This document shows, one piece after another, positions 1-7,396 of a stretch of DNA of 34,366 nucleotides. Each line of letters starts with the position of its first letter. Positions within the stretch are counted from its first letter, which is position 1. A program made the translations under genes and the position numbers. The notes under the pieces were generated by a model. The model did not search any database. It saw nothing but the letters and a program-made list of their open reading frames with translations, and was not told the DNA's origin. Source of the DNA: a virus; the IMG/VR virus record IMGVR_UViG_3300037041_000289, positions 1-34,366 of that record, one strand, 5' to 3'.

Positions 1-62
1 TAAGATAGTTATGCGCAATTTGATTTTTTTCATTATCTCTCATGTTTTCAATCTTTTAACTG
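1..62. repeat. Terminal direct repeat, left copy
   Basis: These 62 bases are identical to positions 34305-34366. An exact overlap at both ends of a contig is what an assembler leaves when a circular or circularly permuted molecule is sequenced through its own join. The repeat contains no gene. On the circle it belongs to the intergenic region between the end of the primase gene and the start of the gene at 34283. A true physical terminal repeat is possible, but 62 bases is more typical of assembler overlap. Confidence 0.9.
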
Positions 63-81
63 TTTTTAGGTTAGTTCAATC

Positions 82-171
82 TGGACAGCTTGCCACCTAC
101 AAGGCTGTCCAAAAATTAGCAAAAATCGGCTGTGTTCCAATAGTGGTGTGCTTTACAGAGGATTGGACAGC
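82..171. repeat. GCTGTCCAA iteron-like repeats, left cluster
   Basis: Copies seen: CTGGACAGC at 82-90 (inverted), GCTGTCCAA at 104-112 (direct), and TTGGACAGC at 163-171 (inverted). A degraded form, GGCTGTGTTCCAA, lies at 128-140. The 83-91 and 102-110 copies face each other and can pair with one bulged base (GGACAG with CTGTCC, then CTT with AAG). The motif is not palindromic itself, so the orientation of each copy is meaningful. Confidence 0.75.
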
Positions 172-189
172 CTTGAAGAAAAAAAATGC

Positions 190-241
<52 letters not shown>

Positions 242-267
242 ATATTATAGTAATAATAGAAAAGTAA

Positions 268-370
268 GATGTCCAAGCTGTCCAATGCTCTGAAAGGCTT
301 GTAAAATTAGGGGGTTGAATGGGACAGCTTTGTTTAATTTGAAGCTGTCCAAAGCTGTCCAAGCTGTCCA
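268..370. repeat. GCTGTCCAA iteron-like repeats, right cluster
   Basis: Copies: a variant ATGTCCAA (269-276) directly followed by GCTGTCCAA (277-285); an inverted copy, GGACAGCTT (322-330); then GCTGTCCAA at 344-352, 354-362 and GCTGTCCA at 363-370, spaced 9-10 bases apart so that they lie on one DNA face. GGACAGCTT (322-330) and AAGCTGTCC (342-350) form a perfect 9-bp inverted repeat with an 11-base loop, able to form a cruciform or an RNA hairpin. The last copy ends two bases before the primase stop codon. No T-tract follows the hairpin on the minus strand, so a simple terminator is unlikely. Confidence 0.8.
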
Positions 371-371
371 C

Positions 372-2495
372 TTATGTTGGTATTCTGGTGACATAGTACA
401 TCATGACTTTTGAATTATCCTTTGTCCTGCGCTGCTTTTCGTAGCCTAAACTGGTTAAGATTGATCCGATGCGCTGCAAGTTCAGATGCGTTAGCTTGGT
501 CTCTGCAATCAGTGATTGCTGTATATCGGTGAGTGACATCCAGTCCCCATAAGATGTGGCAGAGCCAGGAGTTAGCTTCTTGTGGATGAGATCCTCCTCT
601 GGTGTCGAATGTTTAAAGATATCGGTGGACTCATTAAGATCCTCAATATCTTGGCGCAGGATGGTGGAGTCATAGCCGGCCCGGTAGAGTGCATAGAGCT
701 CCCTCCAGAGATCCATCTTATTCACTTTGTTGTATAGCTCCTGATCAATATCATTGATGTGGATTGGTAGCTGCCGCCTATTGCCGGTTGGATCGTTTAA
801 AATCTGAGTCTCATTGGATGTGCCGCAAAATACTGCAAGCCGCCTCATGTCCACAGATACCCTACCGTATGGCTCCCGGATATTGATAAACTCCTTTGAT
901 GTCAATTCCTTGAGTCGCTTCTCCTCCTTTTTTGACTTCCCTCCGTACTCATCATCCAGGATAATTAATTTTTTACACATCAAGATCTCATCATCCTTGC
1001 CGGCATCCATCTTTGATTCTGCGAATAGGTAGCGTAGCTCCTTTGGTAGCAGATAGCGAAACCAGTGAGTCTTTCCTGTGCCTTGCTTCTCTCCGCTAAA
1101 GATCAGCACCAATGGTGAGTGCTGACCGTATGCGGATGCCACCACAGAAACAAGCCACTTGCCAATCCATTTGTCAAAGTTTGGAGTATCAGATACCACG
1201 CTGTTGATTAGCATGTCCACATTTGGATATTCGGTATCAGTGTGCAGTTCCTCCTCAAAAAACTCATGGAGTGGATTGTAAGTCTCAATCCGATTGGAGA
1301 AAATGATGGATGTGATCAGGTCTTTTGTGGTCTCTTTAAAGATTGCTTTGCAGTCCAAAAAGATTGAGTTAAGATCGGTGTCATCAATCGGCTTGCCATC
1401 AAGCTCAACATTGCGAGTCACCACGTTTTTTCGAAGTGGATAAGTCTTTATAAATGCCGCAATATCAGCACTTACATTCTCACTTTTGTATTTGATATCC
1501 TTGACAACTATCTCATTGACAACTTCAGCCGATTGCTGCTCCGATACACCCGAATCAGTGAGAGATTTCATGATGTCCTCTGGAGACATTCCAGAGGCCC
1601 TAAGTGATGTCACTGAGCGCATTAGCTCCTTTGACTCCTCAGAGTATATTGTGATGCCGTTCTGCTTGGCATGGTAATATAAACTACCAATGGAAGATTT
1701 TTTCCCTTTCGACTCAGAATGGTTCTTTAAACATGCTGAAAATTGGGCATCGCAATCTATGCTGTTGTACTTAGAGGAGTGGCTGCTTAAGGTGTGAAAG
1801 TAGTCACGGCCACCTTCTCCAAACTCACTCACCAAAGAATAGGCGATTGATACCCACTCAGAGTAATCCTCACAAAGATTTAGGCCCTTGCGATCCATTG
1901 CCTCAATCATGGCATCGAAGTCGGATTTAATCACTGCCACCTTCGATATCTTGCGATCCTTTGGCTTAGGCAGGTACTTCTTAAAGATCACTGCCTTGGT
2001 GTTGATGTGGATCCAAGGATCATAAGATATGAATCGGGCCCTTGAGACATTCTTGCCTGACTGATCCACAATGAGCTGATAAGAATTATAAAGGTAGGAG
2101 GCTATGCCGTTGAAGGCATCGTAATGCCTGCTGCCATCAATCTTGAATATCAGGCACAGCCCATTGCCACCGATGGAGACAAAGGCAGCATAAACATGCG
2201 GATCAGCCTGCACTAACTTCTTGACATCTTCCGGCTGCTCCAGATTGTCAATGTCAATGGCTATAAATCCAGAATGGGCACGTAGGCCATCATCATTGGG
2301 AGCACTGAAGGAGCCAGAGACACGAACTAATGGAGCTGACTTTTTTCTGTTTGCCTTTTTATCTTTGTCTTTTTCGGCCCTTACATTGAGCACGATGTCC
2401 TGCCACTTTCCGGTGCGCACCCCTTCCAGAAAGGATGACACCTCAATGTCCACATCAGTGGTGTCATAGATATTGTTATACTGAGATATGATCAT
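372..2495 (-). CDS. Primase-helicase (VirE/BT4734-like, AEP plus P-loop ATPase)
   Basis: A 707-residue replication protein that probably primes and unwinds phage DNA. The N-terminal part looks like an archaeo-eukaryotic-type primase or BT4734/VirE-N domain: an acidic AIDIDN motif near residue 80, SIGGNGL near 108, and HYDAF shortly after. A helical region around residues 210-290 resembles primase C-terminal linkers. The ATPase domain has Walker A (GEKQGTGKTHW, about 466-476), Walker B (KKLIILDDEYG, about 507-517) and a later CGTSNE sensor-like motif, as in VirE/VapE proteins. It is the last gene of the early operon, starts in a TAATG overlap with the VRR-NUC gene, and ends directly beside the candidate origin repeats. 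No DNA polymerase accompanies it, so the host enzyme is presumably used. Confidence 0.85.
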   Translation of the reverse strand: MIISQYNNIYDTTDVDIEVSSFLEGVRTGKWQDIVLNVRAEKDKDKKANRKKSAPLVRVSGSFSAPNDDGLRAHSGFIAIDIDNLEQPEDVKKLVQADPHVYAAFVSIGGNGLCLIFKIDGSRHYDAFNGIASYLYNSYQLIVDQSGKNVSRARFISYDPWIHINTKAVIFKKYLPKPKDRKISKVAVIKSDFDAMIEAMDRKGLNLCEDYSEWVSIAYSLVSEFGEGGRDYFHTLSSHSSKYNSIDCDAQFSACLKNHSESKGKKSSIGSLYYHAKQNGITIYSEESKELMRSVTSLRASGMSPEDIMKSLTDSGVSEQQSAEVVNEIVVKDIKYKSENVSADIAAFIKTYPLRKNVVTRNVELDGKPIDDTDLNSIFLDCKAIFKETTKDLITSIIFSNRIETYNPLHEFFEEELHTDTEYPNVDMLINSVVSDTPNFDKWIGKWLVSVVASAYGQHSPLVLIFSGEKQGTGKTHWFRYLLPKELRYLFAESKMDAGKDDEILMCKKLIILDDEYGGKSKKEEKRLKELTSKEFINIREPYGRVSVDMRRLAVFCGTSNETQILNDPTGNRRQLPIHINDIDQELYNKVNKMDLWRELYALYRAGYDSTILRQDIEDLNESTDIFKHSTPEEDLIHKKLTPGSATSYGDWMSLTDIQQSLIAETKLTHLNLQRIGSILTSLGYEKQRRTKDNSKVMMYYVTRIPT

Positions 2496-2893
2496 TATCG
2501 GCCTGCAAGATAGTTATCAATTATATCAATACACTGATCAAGGCCCACTCCGAATGTCGCTTTATAGCCTGCTCTGTGCAGCATTATCAATACCTTATTC
2601 TGCTGCTCCAGGTGCTGATCTGATCTAAGACTGCCATCCTTTTTGAAGATGGCCACACCCTTCTTTTTAATCTCAATAAACAGTCCACAGTAGGTGCCGT
2701 TTGGGTAGGCAATAAAGAGATCAGGATATCCAGTCCATGGATTGAGATACTTGTGGTGCTTAGCCTGGTACATGGACATCTTCATGCCGGCTGCAAAGTC
2801 AAAGCGGAAGATCACATCTGGATATTTTATTAACATGAAGTTTGAGATGGCCTCGTAAATGTCGGACTCTCTGTGGGATAGGATCTTTTTCAT
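2495..2893 (-). CDS. VRR-NUC domain nuclease
   Basis: 132 residues, the full size of a stand-alone VRR-NUC protein (a PD-(D/E)XK nuclease fold). The catalytic pattern is visible: GYPDLF with Asp58, then FIEIKKKG with Glu74 and Lys76, followed by an EQ..VL..L..AGY segment and a FGVG strand, all typical of the family. Such phage proteins are thought to cut branched or damaged DNA, or act as Holliday-junction resolvases. The start overlaps the preceding gene in an ATGA junction and the stop overlaps the primase start, so the pair is probably translationally coupled. The exact substrate cannot be told from sequence. Confidence 0.8.
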   Translation of the reverse strand: MKKILSHRESDIYEAISNFMLIKYPDVIFRFDFAAGMKMSMYQAKHHKYLNPWTGYPDLFIAYPNGTYCGLFIEIKKKGVAIFKKDGSLRSDQHLEQQNKVLIMLHRAGYKATFGVGLDQCIDIIDNYLAGR

Positions 2894-3102
2894 TGCTCCA
2901 ATCTTTTATTCATTGGGATAAAGTCAGATCCATTGCCATGTACTGTCTTAATGAAGTCCACCTCCACCTTTGCTGAGTTGATGATCACCTGTGCGATGTC
3001 TGCTATTGCCTTAGCTTTGTCGAGCTCCATGTCACCCTCTTTTACCATCTCAATTACTTCAAAAAGGTGATCTCTTAAATGTTCAATTTTGTTCTTTGCC
3101 AT
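2890..3102 (-). CDS. Small conserved phage protein of unknown function
   Basis: 70 residues, charged and mostly helical. It resembles small early phage proteins that begin with a LRDHLFEVIE helix and contain AKAIADIAQVIINSAKVEVDF. Such proteins commonly lie among phage replication and nuclease genes, and some are annotated as regulators, but I would not assign a role. It overlaps the HNH gene by about 20 bases upstream and the VRR-NUC gene by an ATGA downstream, showing it belongs to the early operon. Confidence 0.7.
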   Translation of the reverse strand: MAKNKIEHLRDHLFEVIEMVKEGDMELDKAKAIADIAQVIINSAKVEVDFIKTVHGNGSDFIPMNKRLEQ

Positions 3103-3688
3103 GATTTTTAATTATTTTTTTAAGTTTTGAAATTGCTTTTAATGATTGCTGCACCTCCATTGGGTAGCGTTGTATTGAATTGCGGAGCATGTGCTCCTTG
3201 CGATCAACTAAGATAAGATTCTCAATATCTAAATTGCTGCGATTGCCATCTTTAAATATTACAATTTTTCCATCCGGCACCGGGCCATTCTCATTCTGCC
3301 ATGTAATCACATGGATCATCTTCCATACATTTGGATCATTGACCTTCATCCAGTGATATCCATCAGCATCAATCCTGCTCCATCCCACAGGTAGATAATT
3401 TTTAGGCATTTGCCCCTTCTGGAATTTAGTGTGGCTCGGTATCTTTGATCCATCTGTTTTGATTCCTTTATTCCAAGGGATGTGGCCTTTGCCGAATTGA
3501 GTCTTTATACCACTTAGATGGTAGGTATCTTTCGACATCTGCCGGATGGCCTCAATTGGCTTTTTTAGGCCCATAGCTGCTGCCAAACGGTACACCCTTG
3601 ATATTGGGATGTTAAGATGTGCCGCTATGTCTTTTGCCGTTTGTGTGGCATAGTGCTGCCTGATGTAGTTACTTTCCAAATTCTCCAT
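3083..3688 (-). CDS. HNH endonuclease with N-terminal helix-turn-helix
   Basis: About 201 residues. The N-terminus (TAKDIAAHLNIPISRVYRLA) reads as a helix-turn-helix of the kind found at the ends of phage homing nucleases. A central FQKGQMPKN...PVGWSRIDADGYHWMKV segment and a C-terminal half with HVITWQNENGPVPDGKIV, then KDGNRSNLDIENLILV, match the HNH_3 pattern (His, Asn, Asn-Leu). I chose the ATG at 3688; an upstream frame start at 3700 is only TTG. It overlaps the PD-(D/E)XK gene by 20 bases. It may be a free-standing homing nuclease that invaded the early operon, or a functional part of phage DNA metabolism. Confidence 0.8.
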   Translation of the reverse strand: MENLESNYIRQHYATQTAKDIAAHLNIPISRVYRLAAAMGLKKPIEAIRQMSKDTYHLSGIKTQFGKGHIPWNKGIKTDGSKIPSHTKFQKGQMPKNYLPVGWSRIDADGYHWMKVNDPNVWKMIHVITWQNENGPVPDGKIVIFKDGNRSNLDIENLILVDRKEHMLRNSIQRYPMEVQQSLKAISKLKKIIKNHGKEQN

Positions 3689-4259
3689 CGAATTGATCAA
3701 TAAACTTCATGATTAATCCATAGGCATGCTCAATCTCCTGTGCATTGTGCCGGTAAAGGTACAGGTCTTTCATCTTGCCTGACTTCTTAACTTTAGGTGG
3801 CACCCCGATGTAGTAAAAATTTGCAGGATCATAGCCCATTATCATCGAATACCAAACGGCCTGCACATGATTGACATGCTTGATCATATCGGAGGCAAAG
3901 GCCTCCACGTTCTTGGCTGTGGTAGTCTTAACATCGGCAATGATCTGCATCTCCTTGTAGCAGATATCCATCATGCCCTTTGCCAGTACCTTCTTTTCTC
4001 CAAAGGTAATCTCCGACACCACAATCAATTCCTTCTCTGAGTCATCGAAGAGCATTGACATAAGCGGATGCTCATGGATGGCATCATAAACTTTTTGCGC
4101 CTCCTTGGTCATTTGTCCATAAGGTGTCTCTAAAAGCTGATAGTGAAAGGAGGCCCCGGCATCCAGGGCTCCTTTCGCATGGCTAATGTCTCCAGTGTAG
4201 TGGCGTTTAATGCGGCTTGCACTTATTGCCGGATAGTTGATATATTCTTCTCTGGTCAT
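3669..4259 (-). CDS. PD-(D/E)XK exonuclease, RecE/Cas4-like (DUF3799 type)
   Basis: 196 residues. It begins with a short SASRIKRHY segment and GASFHYQLLE, as in exonuclease VIII-type phage nucleases, followed by the active-site pattern AKGMMDI (Asp98) and IIADVKTT (Asp109, Lys111), then an HVQAVWYS helix with the conserved Gln. These proteins chew 5' ends to make single strands for annealing. A probable SSB and a coiled-coil protein are encoded upstream in the same operon, as in recombination modules, but I do not recognise a RecT or Erf annealase. It starts with an ATGA overlap with the gene upstream. Confidence 0.8.
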   Translation of the reverse strand: MTREEYINYPAISASRIKRHYTGDISHAKGALDAGASFHYQLLETPYGQMTKEAQKVYDAIHEHPLMSMLFDDSEKELIVVSEITFGEKKVLAKGMMDICYKEMQIIADVKTTTAKNVEAFASDMIKHVNHVQAVWYSMIMGYDPANFYYIGVPPKVKKSGKMKDLYLYRHNAQEIEHAYGLIMKFIDQFDGEFGK

Positions 4260-4549
4260 GGCTTATAAACAAAATTAAAATATTGCTCTCCTAATTGCAG
4301 CCCATCCAGTGCGCCCTCATTAAAGGCATCCACTATCTGCTGCTTTTCGATGTCCAAAAATTGATGGAAGGTACCTACAAAGGTACGGCCTGTCTCAGTG
4401 TGAACATCGAATAATGATGGATGTAATTCCTGCACTAAGCTGAATGCTTCCTGGAGTGCTGTCTTTTTTACCCTTGCTGCCTTTGCCTGCTCAATGGCTG
4501 CCTTAGCCGATTGAATGTGCTGTCCTATTGGTGTGGTACGTTGTTTCAT
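4256..4549 (-). CDS. Small phage protein with EKxxI-AFxxG C-terminal motif
   Basis: 97 residues. An N-terminal Ala/Lys-rich helix (residues about 10-35) leads to a C-terminal segment DIEKQQIVDAFNEGALDG followed by EQYFNFVY. This C-terminal motif recurs in the gene at 33647-33844 of this same genome and in many small phage proteins of Bacteroidota; the function is unknown. Its start overlaps the stop of the HTH gene by four bases and its stop overlaps the nuclease start, so it is cotranslated with the recombination genes. Confidence 0.65.
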   Translation of the reverse strand: MKQRTTPIGQHIQSAKAAIEQAKAARVKKTALQEAFSLVQELHPSLFDVHTETGRTFVGTFHQFLDIEKQQIVDAFNEGALDGLQLGEQYFNFVYKP

Positions 4550-4965
4550 ATCTCTTCGTATGTTGTAACTGGTTTCTGAATTCTATACCCTAAGCTCTTA
4601 AGATGTGATATCATATCTTCCACGCTAACCGGATTGAATTCAATTTTTGCTTGTGTGGTGGTATCATGATGCAGCACCTTAAGAACTTTGCAAAATGCAT
4701 CAAATGATTTGCTGCTTAATCTTGATCCTCTTGCTATTTGATTATAAGCACTGTCTCCATAACCGGCCTTCAAAGAAAGCTCTGACTTATTTAATCCTTT
4801 CTTTATTCTGGCTTTTTCAAGCACTTCCATTATTTCATGATGATTGAGCTTAGTGAATGCATAGTTAATTCCAAGCCTCATAATTCCAGTCACTGCTGCT
4901 GTTTTAGAATAGTCAATGTTTGCATCCATTAGATGCCGTTTGATAATTTGAGTTGATGTTTCCAT
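4546..4965 (-). CDS. Helix-turn-helix DNA-binding protein (XRE/Cro-like)
   Basis: 139 residues. Residues about 45-95 read as a Cro/C1-type fold: IMEVLEKARIKKG, then NKSELSLKAG, then GDSAYNQIARGSRLSSKSF followed by DAFCKVLKVL. The middle helices match the HTH positions (Leu-Ala at helix 2, a short turn, then the recognition helix). Flanking N- and C-terminal segments do not match anything I recognise. It is the only clear HTH regulator candidate in the early operon and might bind the palindrome at 34293-34307 or sites near 7300; that is a guess. It may be a transcription regulator rather than a lysogeny repressor, since no integrase is present. Confidence 0.65.
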   Translation of the reverse strand: METSTQIIKRHLMDANIDYSKTAAVTGIMRLGINYAFTKLNHHEIMEVLEKARIKKGLNKSELSLKAGYGDSAYNQIARGSRLSSKSFDAFCKVLKVLHHDTTTQAKIEFNPVSVEDMISHLKSLGYRIQKPVTTYEEI

Positions 4966-4967
4966 GT

Positions 4968-5627
4968 TTATCTGATTGATTGAGATTTAACTTCTGTTAG
5001 TTCGATTCCTGCAATGTGATCCACTGCCATCTGCTTCATGGATGTGGCAAGGTTTTTAATCAGCTCATCAGGATTGAGCTTGCCTGCTGCGAATTGTACT
5101 GACAGGACTTTAATCCAGTCCACCTCACCAACAATTTTGGCTTTGATGGTAGTTCTGATATTGAAAGTCTTATTGGTCTCCACCGATGTGGCAAATAGCT
5201 TATCTGTGAAGGCACCCATGATATCAGACACCGATTGAGATTTAGCGAGTGCTGCTGCTGCTTCCGCCTTAATCTTTGCTTCTGCCTCAGACTTGATGCG
5301 CTCCTGCTCATTATGGTACTCCACCATTCTGCCCTTTGCCTTGGTGATGAAGTCAGCCATTGGCTCACAGGTGAACTGCTCTAATCGGATGACCTCTTTT
5401 TTGTACAGGTCAAGCGGCTGAGTGACTTGCTTGCGTGCTGCTTCGATGTACTTAATAACATCATTAACAATCTTGATGGCATAGGCCATCTCATTGTACT
5501 GCTCGGCAGAGCCGACTGGCTGCTCATGGTACTTAACAATTATTGATTGAGCATGCAGCACTTGTGGATCATTAATGGCCTGGTAGATTTTCTCCACCGG
5601 AATTGTGATTTTTGCGATTGAATTCAT
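4968..5627 (-). CDS. Coiled-coil early protein of the recombination/SSB operon
   Basis: 219 residues. The middle (about 60-135) is a long charged coiled coil (KQVTQPLDLYKKEV, then EYHNEQERIKSEAEAKIKAEAAA), and the C-terminal part has TTIKAKIVGEVDW followed by a helical segment. This is the layout of phage coil-containing proteins (DUF1351-like) found beside exonuclease, annealing and SSB genes. The biochemical role is not established; it probably acts as a partner in the phage DNA-repair complex. It lies between the probable SSB and the HTH gene, with a 69-base gap upstream that contains a strong hairpin. Confidence 0.6.
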   Translation of the reverse strand: MNSIAKITIPVEKIYQAINDPQVLHAQSIIVKYHEQPVGSAEQYNEMAYAIKIVNDVIKYIEAARKQVTQPLDLYKKEVIRLEQFTCEPMADFITKAKGRMVEYHNEQERIKSEAEAKIKAEAAAALAKSQSVSDIMGAFTDKLFATSVETNKTFNIRTTIKAKIVGEVDWIKVLSVQFAAGKLNPDELIKNLATSMKQMAVDHIAGIELTEVKSQSIR

Positions 5628-5659
5628 ATCTTTAAGGGTTCGTTATTTTGAGTTACTAT

Positions 5660-5688
5660 AAGGGAGGGCATGTCATGGGCCCTCCCTT
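5660..5688. terminator. Strong hairpin between SSB-like and coiled-coil genes
   Basis: AAGGGAGGGC (5660-5669) pairs perfectly with GCCCTCCCTT (5679-5688) across a 9-base loop. Read on the minus strand, in the direction of the genes, no T-tract follows, so it may be a processing site, an mRNA 3'-end stabiliser or a partial attenuator. Read on the plus strand it is followed by TTGTTATTTTT and would make a good intrinsic terminator, although no plus-strand gene ends here; it could block antisense transcription. Confidence 0.55.
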
Positions 5689-5696
5689 TGTTATTT

Positions 5697-6437
5697 TTAG
5701 AATGGCAAACCGGTGTCATTAGATGAGCCAAAGAGATCATCAAGATCAGTGGCAGTATCATCCAGTGTGGACTTGCTCACGTATGGCTTGCCTCCTTTGG
5801 GCACCTCAGCAGGCACAATATTGGTGGCGAATCCAGTGCCATATTCTTGAGCCACGTTTACCTTTGGCTTATTCTCAGAGGCTAATCTTGCGGCCCACTC
5901 ATCAGACTTTGCAATGTCATCCTGCATGAACTCTGGCAGCTTATTAAATACCTCCTCATTGTGTTCAGTGGTATCATAGCAGATAGTCTCATTAATCTGA
6001 TCAGGGCAGGCCATGCCTTTAGGCATTGGCGCAATGCTCATGATGTTTACAAAGGTGCGGCCATCGGCTAAGGTGTTGTGCCCAAGGTTAAGCATGCAGG
6101 GCATGCCGGCCAATTTAAACAGGTCAAGGTCTGATGCCTGCTTATCGGTCATCTTTTTGCCAAGCCATGACTCAATAAATTTGCGCATGATTGACTTGTC
6201 AGACATTGACAAATTCATTATTGTTTTGGCCATGAATGGCTGCTCACCTTTTTCGGGGGAGAATGTGGTGAGCTCGTTTGGCAGCTCAAATACAAATTGT
6301 ACTTTGCGCTTCTTGTTCTGCCACTTCTCGTCAAAGGTGGTGCCTTTGTCAATGATCTGGTAGCATCTTGCTACATGAGTCCCTTCTGGGGCGAGCTGTT
6401 TTGTGCCGGTGCTACCGGTGCTGATTGGTGCTTTCAT
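5697..6437 (-). CDS. Probable single-stranded DNA-binding protein
   Basis: 246 residues. The body (about 15-150) contains EGTHVARCYQIIDKGT, KVQFVFELPNE, EKGEQPFMAKT and MPCMLNLGHN, a pattern I associate with phage SSB-like proteins with an OB fold. The strongest evidence is the C-terminus: an acidic linker (DLDDLFGSSNDT) ending in GLPF, like the conserved acidic tip by which bacterial SSBs recruit partners. It would coat single strands made by the exonuclease and primase-helicase encoded downstream. The gene precedes the coiled-coil protein, as in other recombination cassettes. Confidence 0.7.
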   Translation of the reverse strand: MKAPISTGSTGTKQLAPEGTHVARCYQIIDKGTTFDEKWQNKKRKVQFVFELPNELTTFSPEKGEQPFMAKTIMNLSMSDKSIMRKFIESWLGKKMTDKQASDLDLFKLAGMPCMLNLGHNTLADGRTFVNIMSIAPMPKGMACPDQINETICYDTTEHNEEVFNKLPEFMQDDIAKSDEWAARLASENKPKVNVAQEYGTGFATNIVPAEVPKGGKPYVSKSTLDDTATDLDDLFGSSNDTGLPF

Positions 6438-6457
6438 AAAATATAAGGGTTTAAAGA

Positions 6458-6751
6458 TTACGCTTGTAGGGCCTCAAGGACTCCTTGATGTACTGCTTCC
6501 ACTGCGAAGGTGTAGGCATGATGGAACTCCTCAATGGTGCAGGAGTCAAAGATACGGATATCGTATGGCACACCATACTCTTGTTCTCTGTTGTACTGTC
6601 TGGCAAGCTGTGCACTCTTAGAGTCATAGCGCACCATCATGCCCTTGCGAGGGCCATCATTGATGATAATTGTGAGCACCCCTGCAAGGTGATCGTAGTG
6701 AAAGTATTCTGTTGATTCGAGATTCTTGAAGATTGTAACTGCTTTTGTCAT
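6458..6751 (-). CDS. Hypothetical early protein
   Basis: 97 residues, not recognised. Beta-rich at the start (LAGVLTIIINDGPRKGMMVRY) and helical at the end (EEFHHAYTFAVEAVHQGVLEAL), with a slight acid excess. It has no membrane segment and one Cys (residue 71). It lies 12 bases after the stop of the upstream gene and 20 bases before the SSB-like gene, consistent with membership of the early operon read from the promoter at 7302-7332. Confidence 0.65.
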   Translation of the reverse strand: MTKAVTIFKNLESTEYFHYDHLAGVLTIIINDGPRKGMMVRYDSKSAQLARQYNREQEYGVPYDIRIFDSCTIEEFHHAYTFAVEAVHQGVLEALQA

Positions 6752-6763
6752 GATTTATAGTTG

Positions 6764-6988
6764 TTAAAAGTAAGATTCAATAAGTTCGCCTGTTTCGATG
6801 TCAATTTTTTCGGCCCATACATTCACAATCGCTGCATATTCTTTGGCCTTTTCTTTGGCATATTTAAGCTCAAATAAATCGGTGGGAGGCACTTCACGCT
6901 CATACCCAATAAAGTCATTCATTGTCTTATGCCAAATTAGGTTCTGGCCGGTTGCACTGTAAGCAAAAATTTGGATTTCTGTTTTCAT
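6764..6988 (-). CDS. Hypothetical small early protein
   Basis: 74 residues, not recognised. A beta strand at the start (TEIQIFAYSATGQ) is followed by a charged helix (FELKYAKEKAKEYAAIV) and an acidic C-terminus. It has no Cys and no membrane segment. It is the second gene of the early operon, after a 57-base gap that contains a GC-rich hairpin. Confidence 0.6.
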   Translation of the reverse strand: MKTEIQIFAYSATGQNLIWHKTMNDFIGYEREVPPTDLFELKYAKEKAKEYAAIVNVWAEKIDIETGELIESYF

Positions 6989-7019
6989 TATGTTTTGATT
7001 TTTGGATTGTTTGAAAGGT

Positions 7020-7038
7020 GGGCGGTGGTTAGCCGCCC
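7020..7038 (-). terminator. GC-rich hairpin, possible attenuator
   Basis: GGGCGG (7020-7025) and CCGCCC (7033-7038) form a 6-bp GC stem with a 7-base loop in the gap after the first early gene. The bases that follow on the minus strand (ACCTTTCAAACA) are only weakly T-rich, so partial termination or RNA processing is more likely than full termination; the rest of the early operon lies downstream. Confidence 0.35.
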
Positions 7039-7045
7039 GGTGGGG

Positions 7046-7270
7046 TTAGAATAAAGAGCAGATTTCGTTTGAAGTTTCTATTTTGTGACGATTACAATAG
7101 CATTCAAGTTCTTTTGAAAGGCCATCAAATTCGTCAAATGTAATTGTGTTTAATCGCAAGGAAATGGCTAATCTGTAAGCATATCCAAAAGCATTAATTG
7201 TTTCGCCTACTTCTGGCATCTCAAGAAGTGCATCTCTAAAATTTTCGAAAGGTTGTGCTGTTGTGTTCAT
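7046..7270 (-). CDS. Hypothetical protein, first gene of the early operon
   Basis: 74 residues, acidic and helical, not recognised. Visible segments are FRDALLEMPEVGETINAFGYAYRL near the start and FDEFDGLSKELECYCNRH, with a Cys-x-Cys and one further Cys near the end. It is the first gene behind the strong promoter at 7302-7332, with a leader of about 30 A-rich bases. First genes of phage early operons are often host-takeover proteins, but nothing in the sequence proves that here. Confidence 0.65.
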   Translation of the reverse strand: MNTTAQPFENFRDALLEMPEVGETINAFGYAYRLAISLRLNTITFDEFDGLSKELECYCNRHKIETSNEICSLF

Positions 7271-7301
7271 GGCTGTGTGTTTTTATTGTTGTTTTGTTTG
7301 A

Positions 7302-7332
7302 CAAATGTACACCCATTTATTGAATATGCAAA
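7302..7332 (-). promoter_or_regulatory. Early promoter, Bacteroidota consensus
   Basis: On the minus strand: TTTG (7332-7329), a 19-base spacer, then TACATTTG (7309-7302). This matches the Bacteroidota -33 TTTG and -7 TAnnTTTG elements with their usual spacing. It lies in an AT-rich 126-base gap (7271-7396) and reads into the early operon from 7270 down to the primase. The predicted leader is about 30 bases and rich in A and C. It is the best-matched promoter in the window. Confidence 0.75.
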
Positions 7333-7396
7333 TACATAATCAATAATTATAAAAAATAATTTACAAAGTGCTGTAAATCAACAACAAAATTTTCAC

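Noticed and set aside
1-62. The end repeat as a true physical direct terminal repeat
   Set aside because: It is very short for a packaged terminal repeat, and an exact 62-base overlap is what assemblers leave on closed circles. It cannot be fully excluded without read-end data.
4546-4965. The HTH protein as a lysogeny repressor
   Set aside because: There is no integrase, no divergent promoter arrangement and no attachment site; it lies in the middle of the early operon.
5060-5368. Minus-strand 102-residue frame inside the coiled-coil gene
   Set aside because: It is an alternative frame of the coiled-coil gene with skewed composition (Arg, Ser, Trp-rich); no start context.
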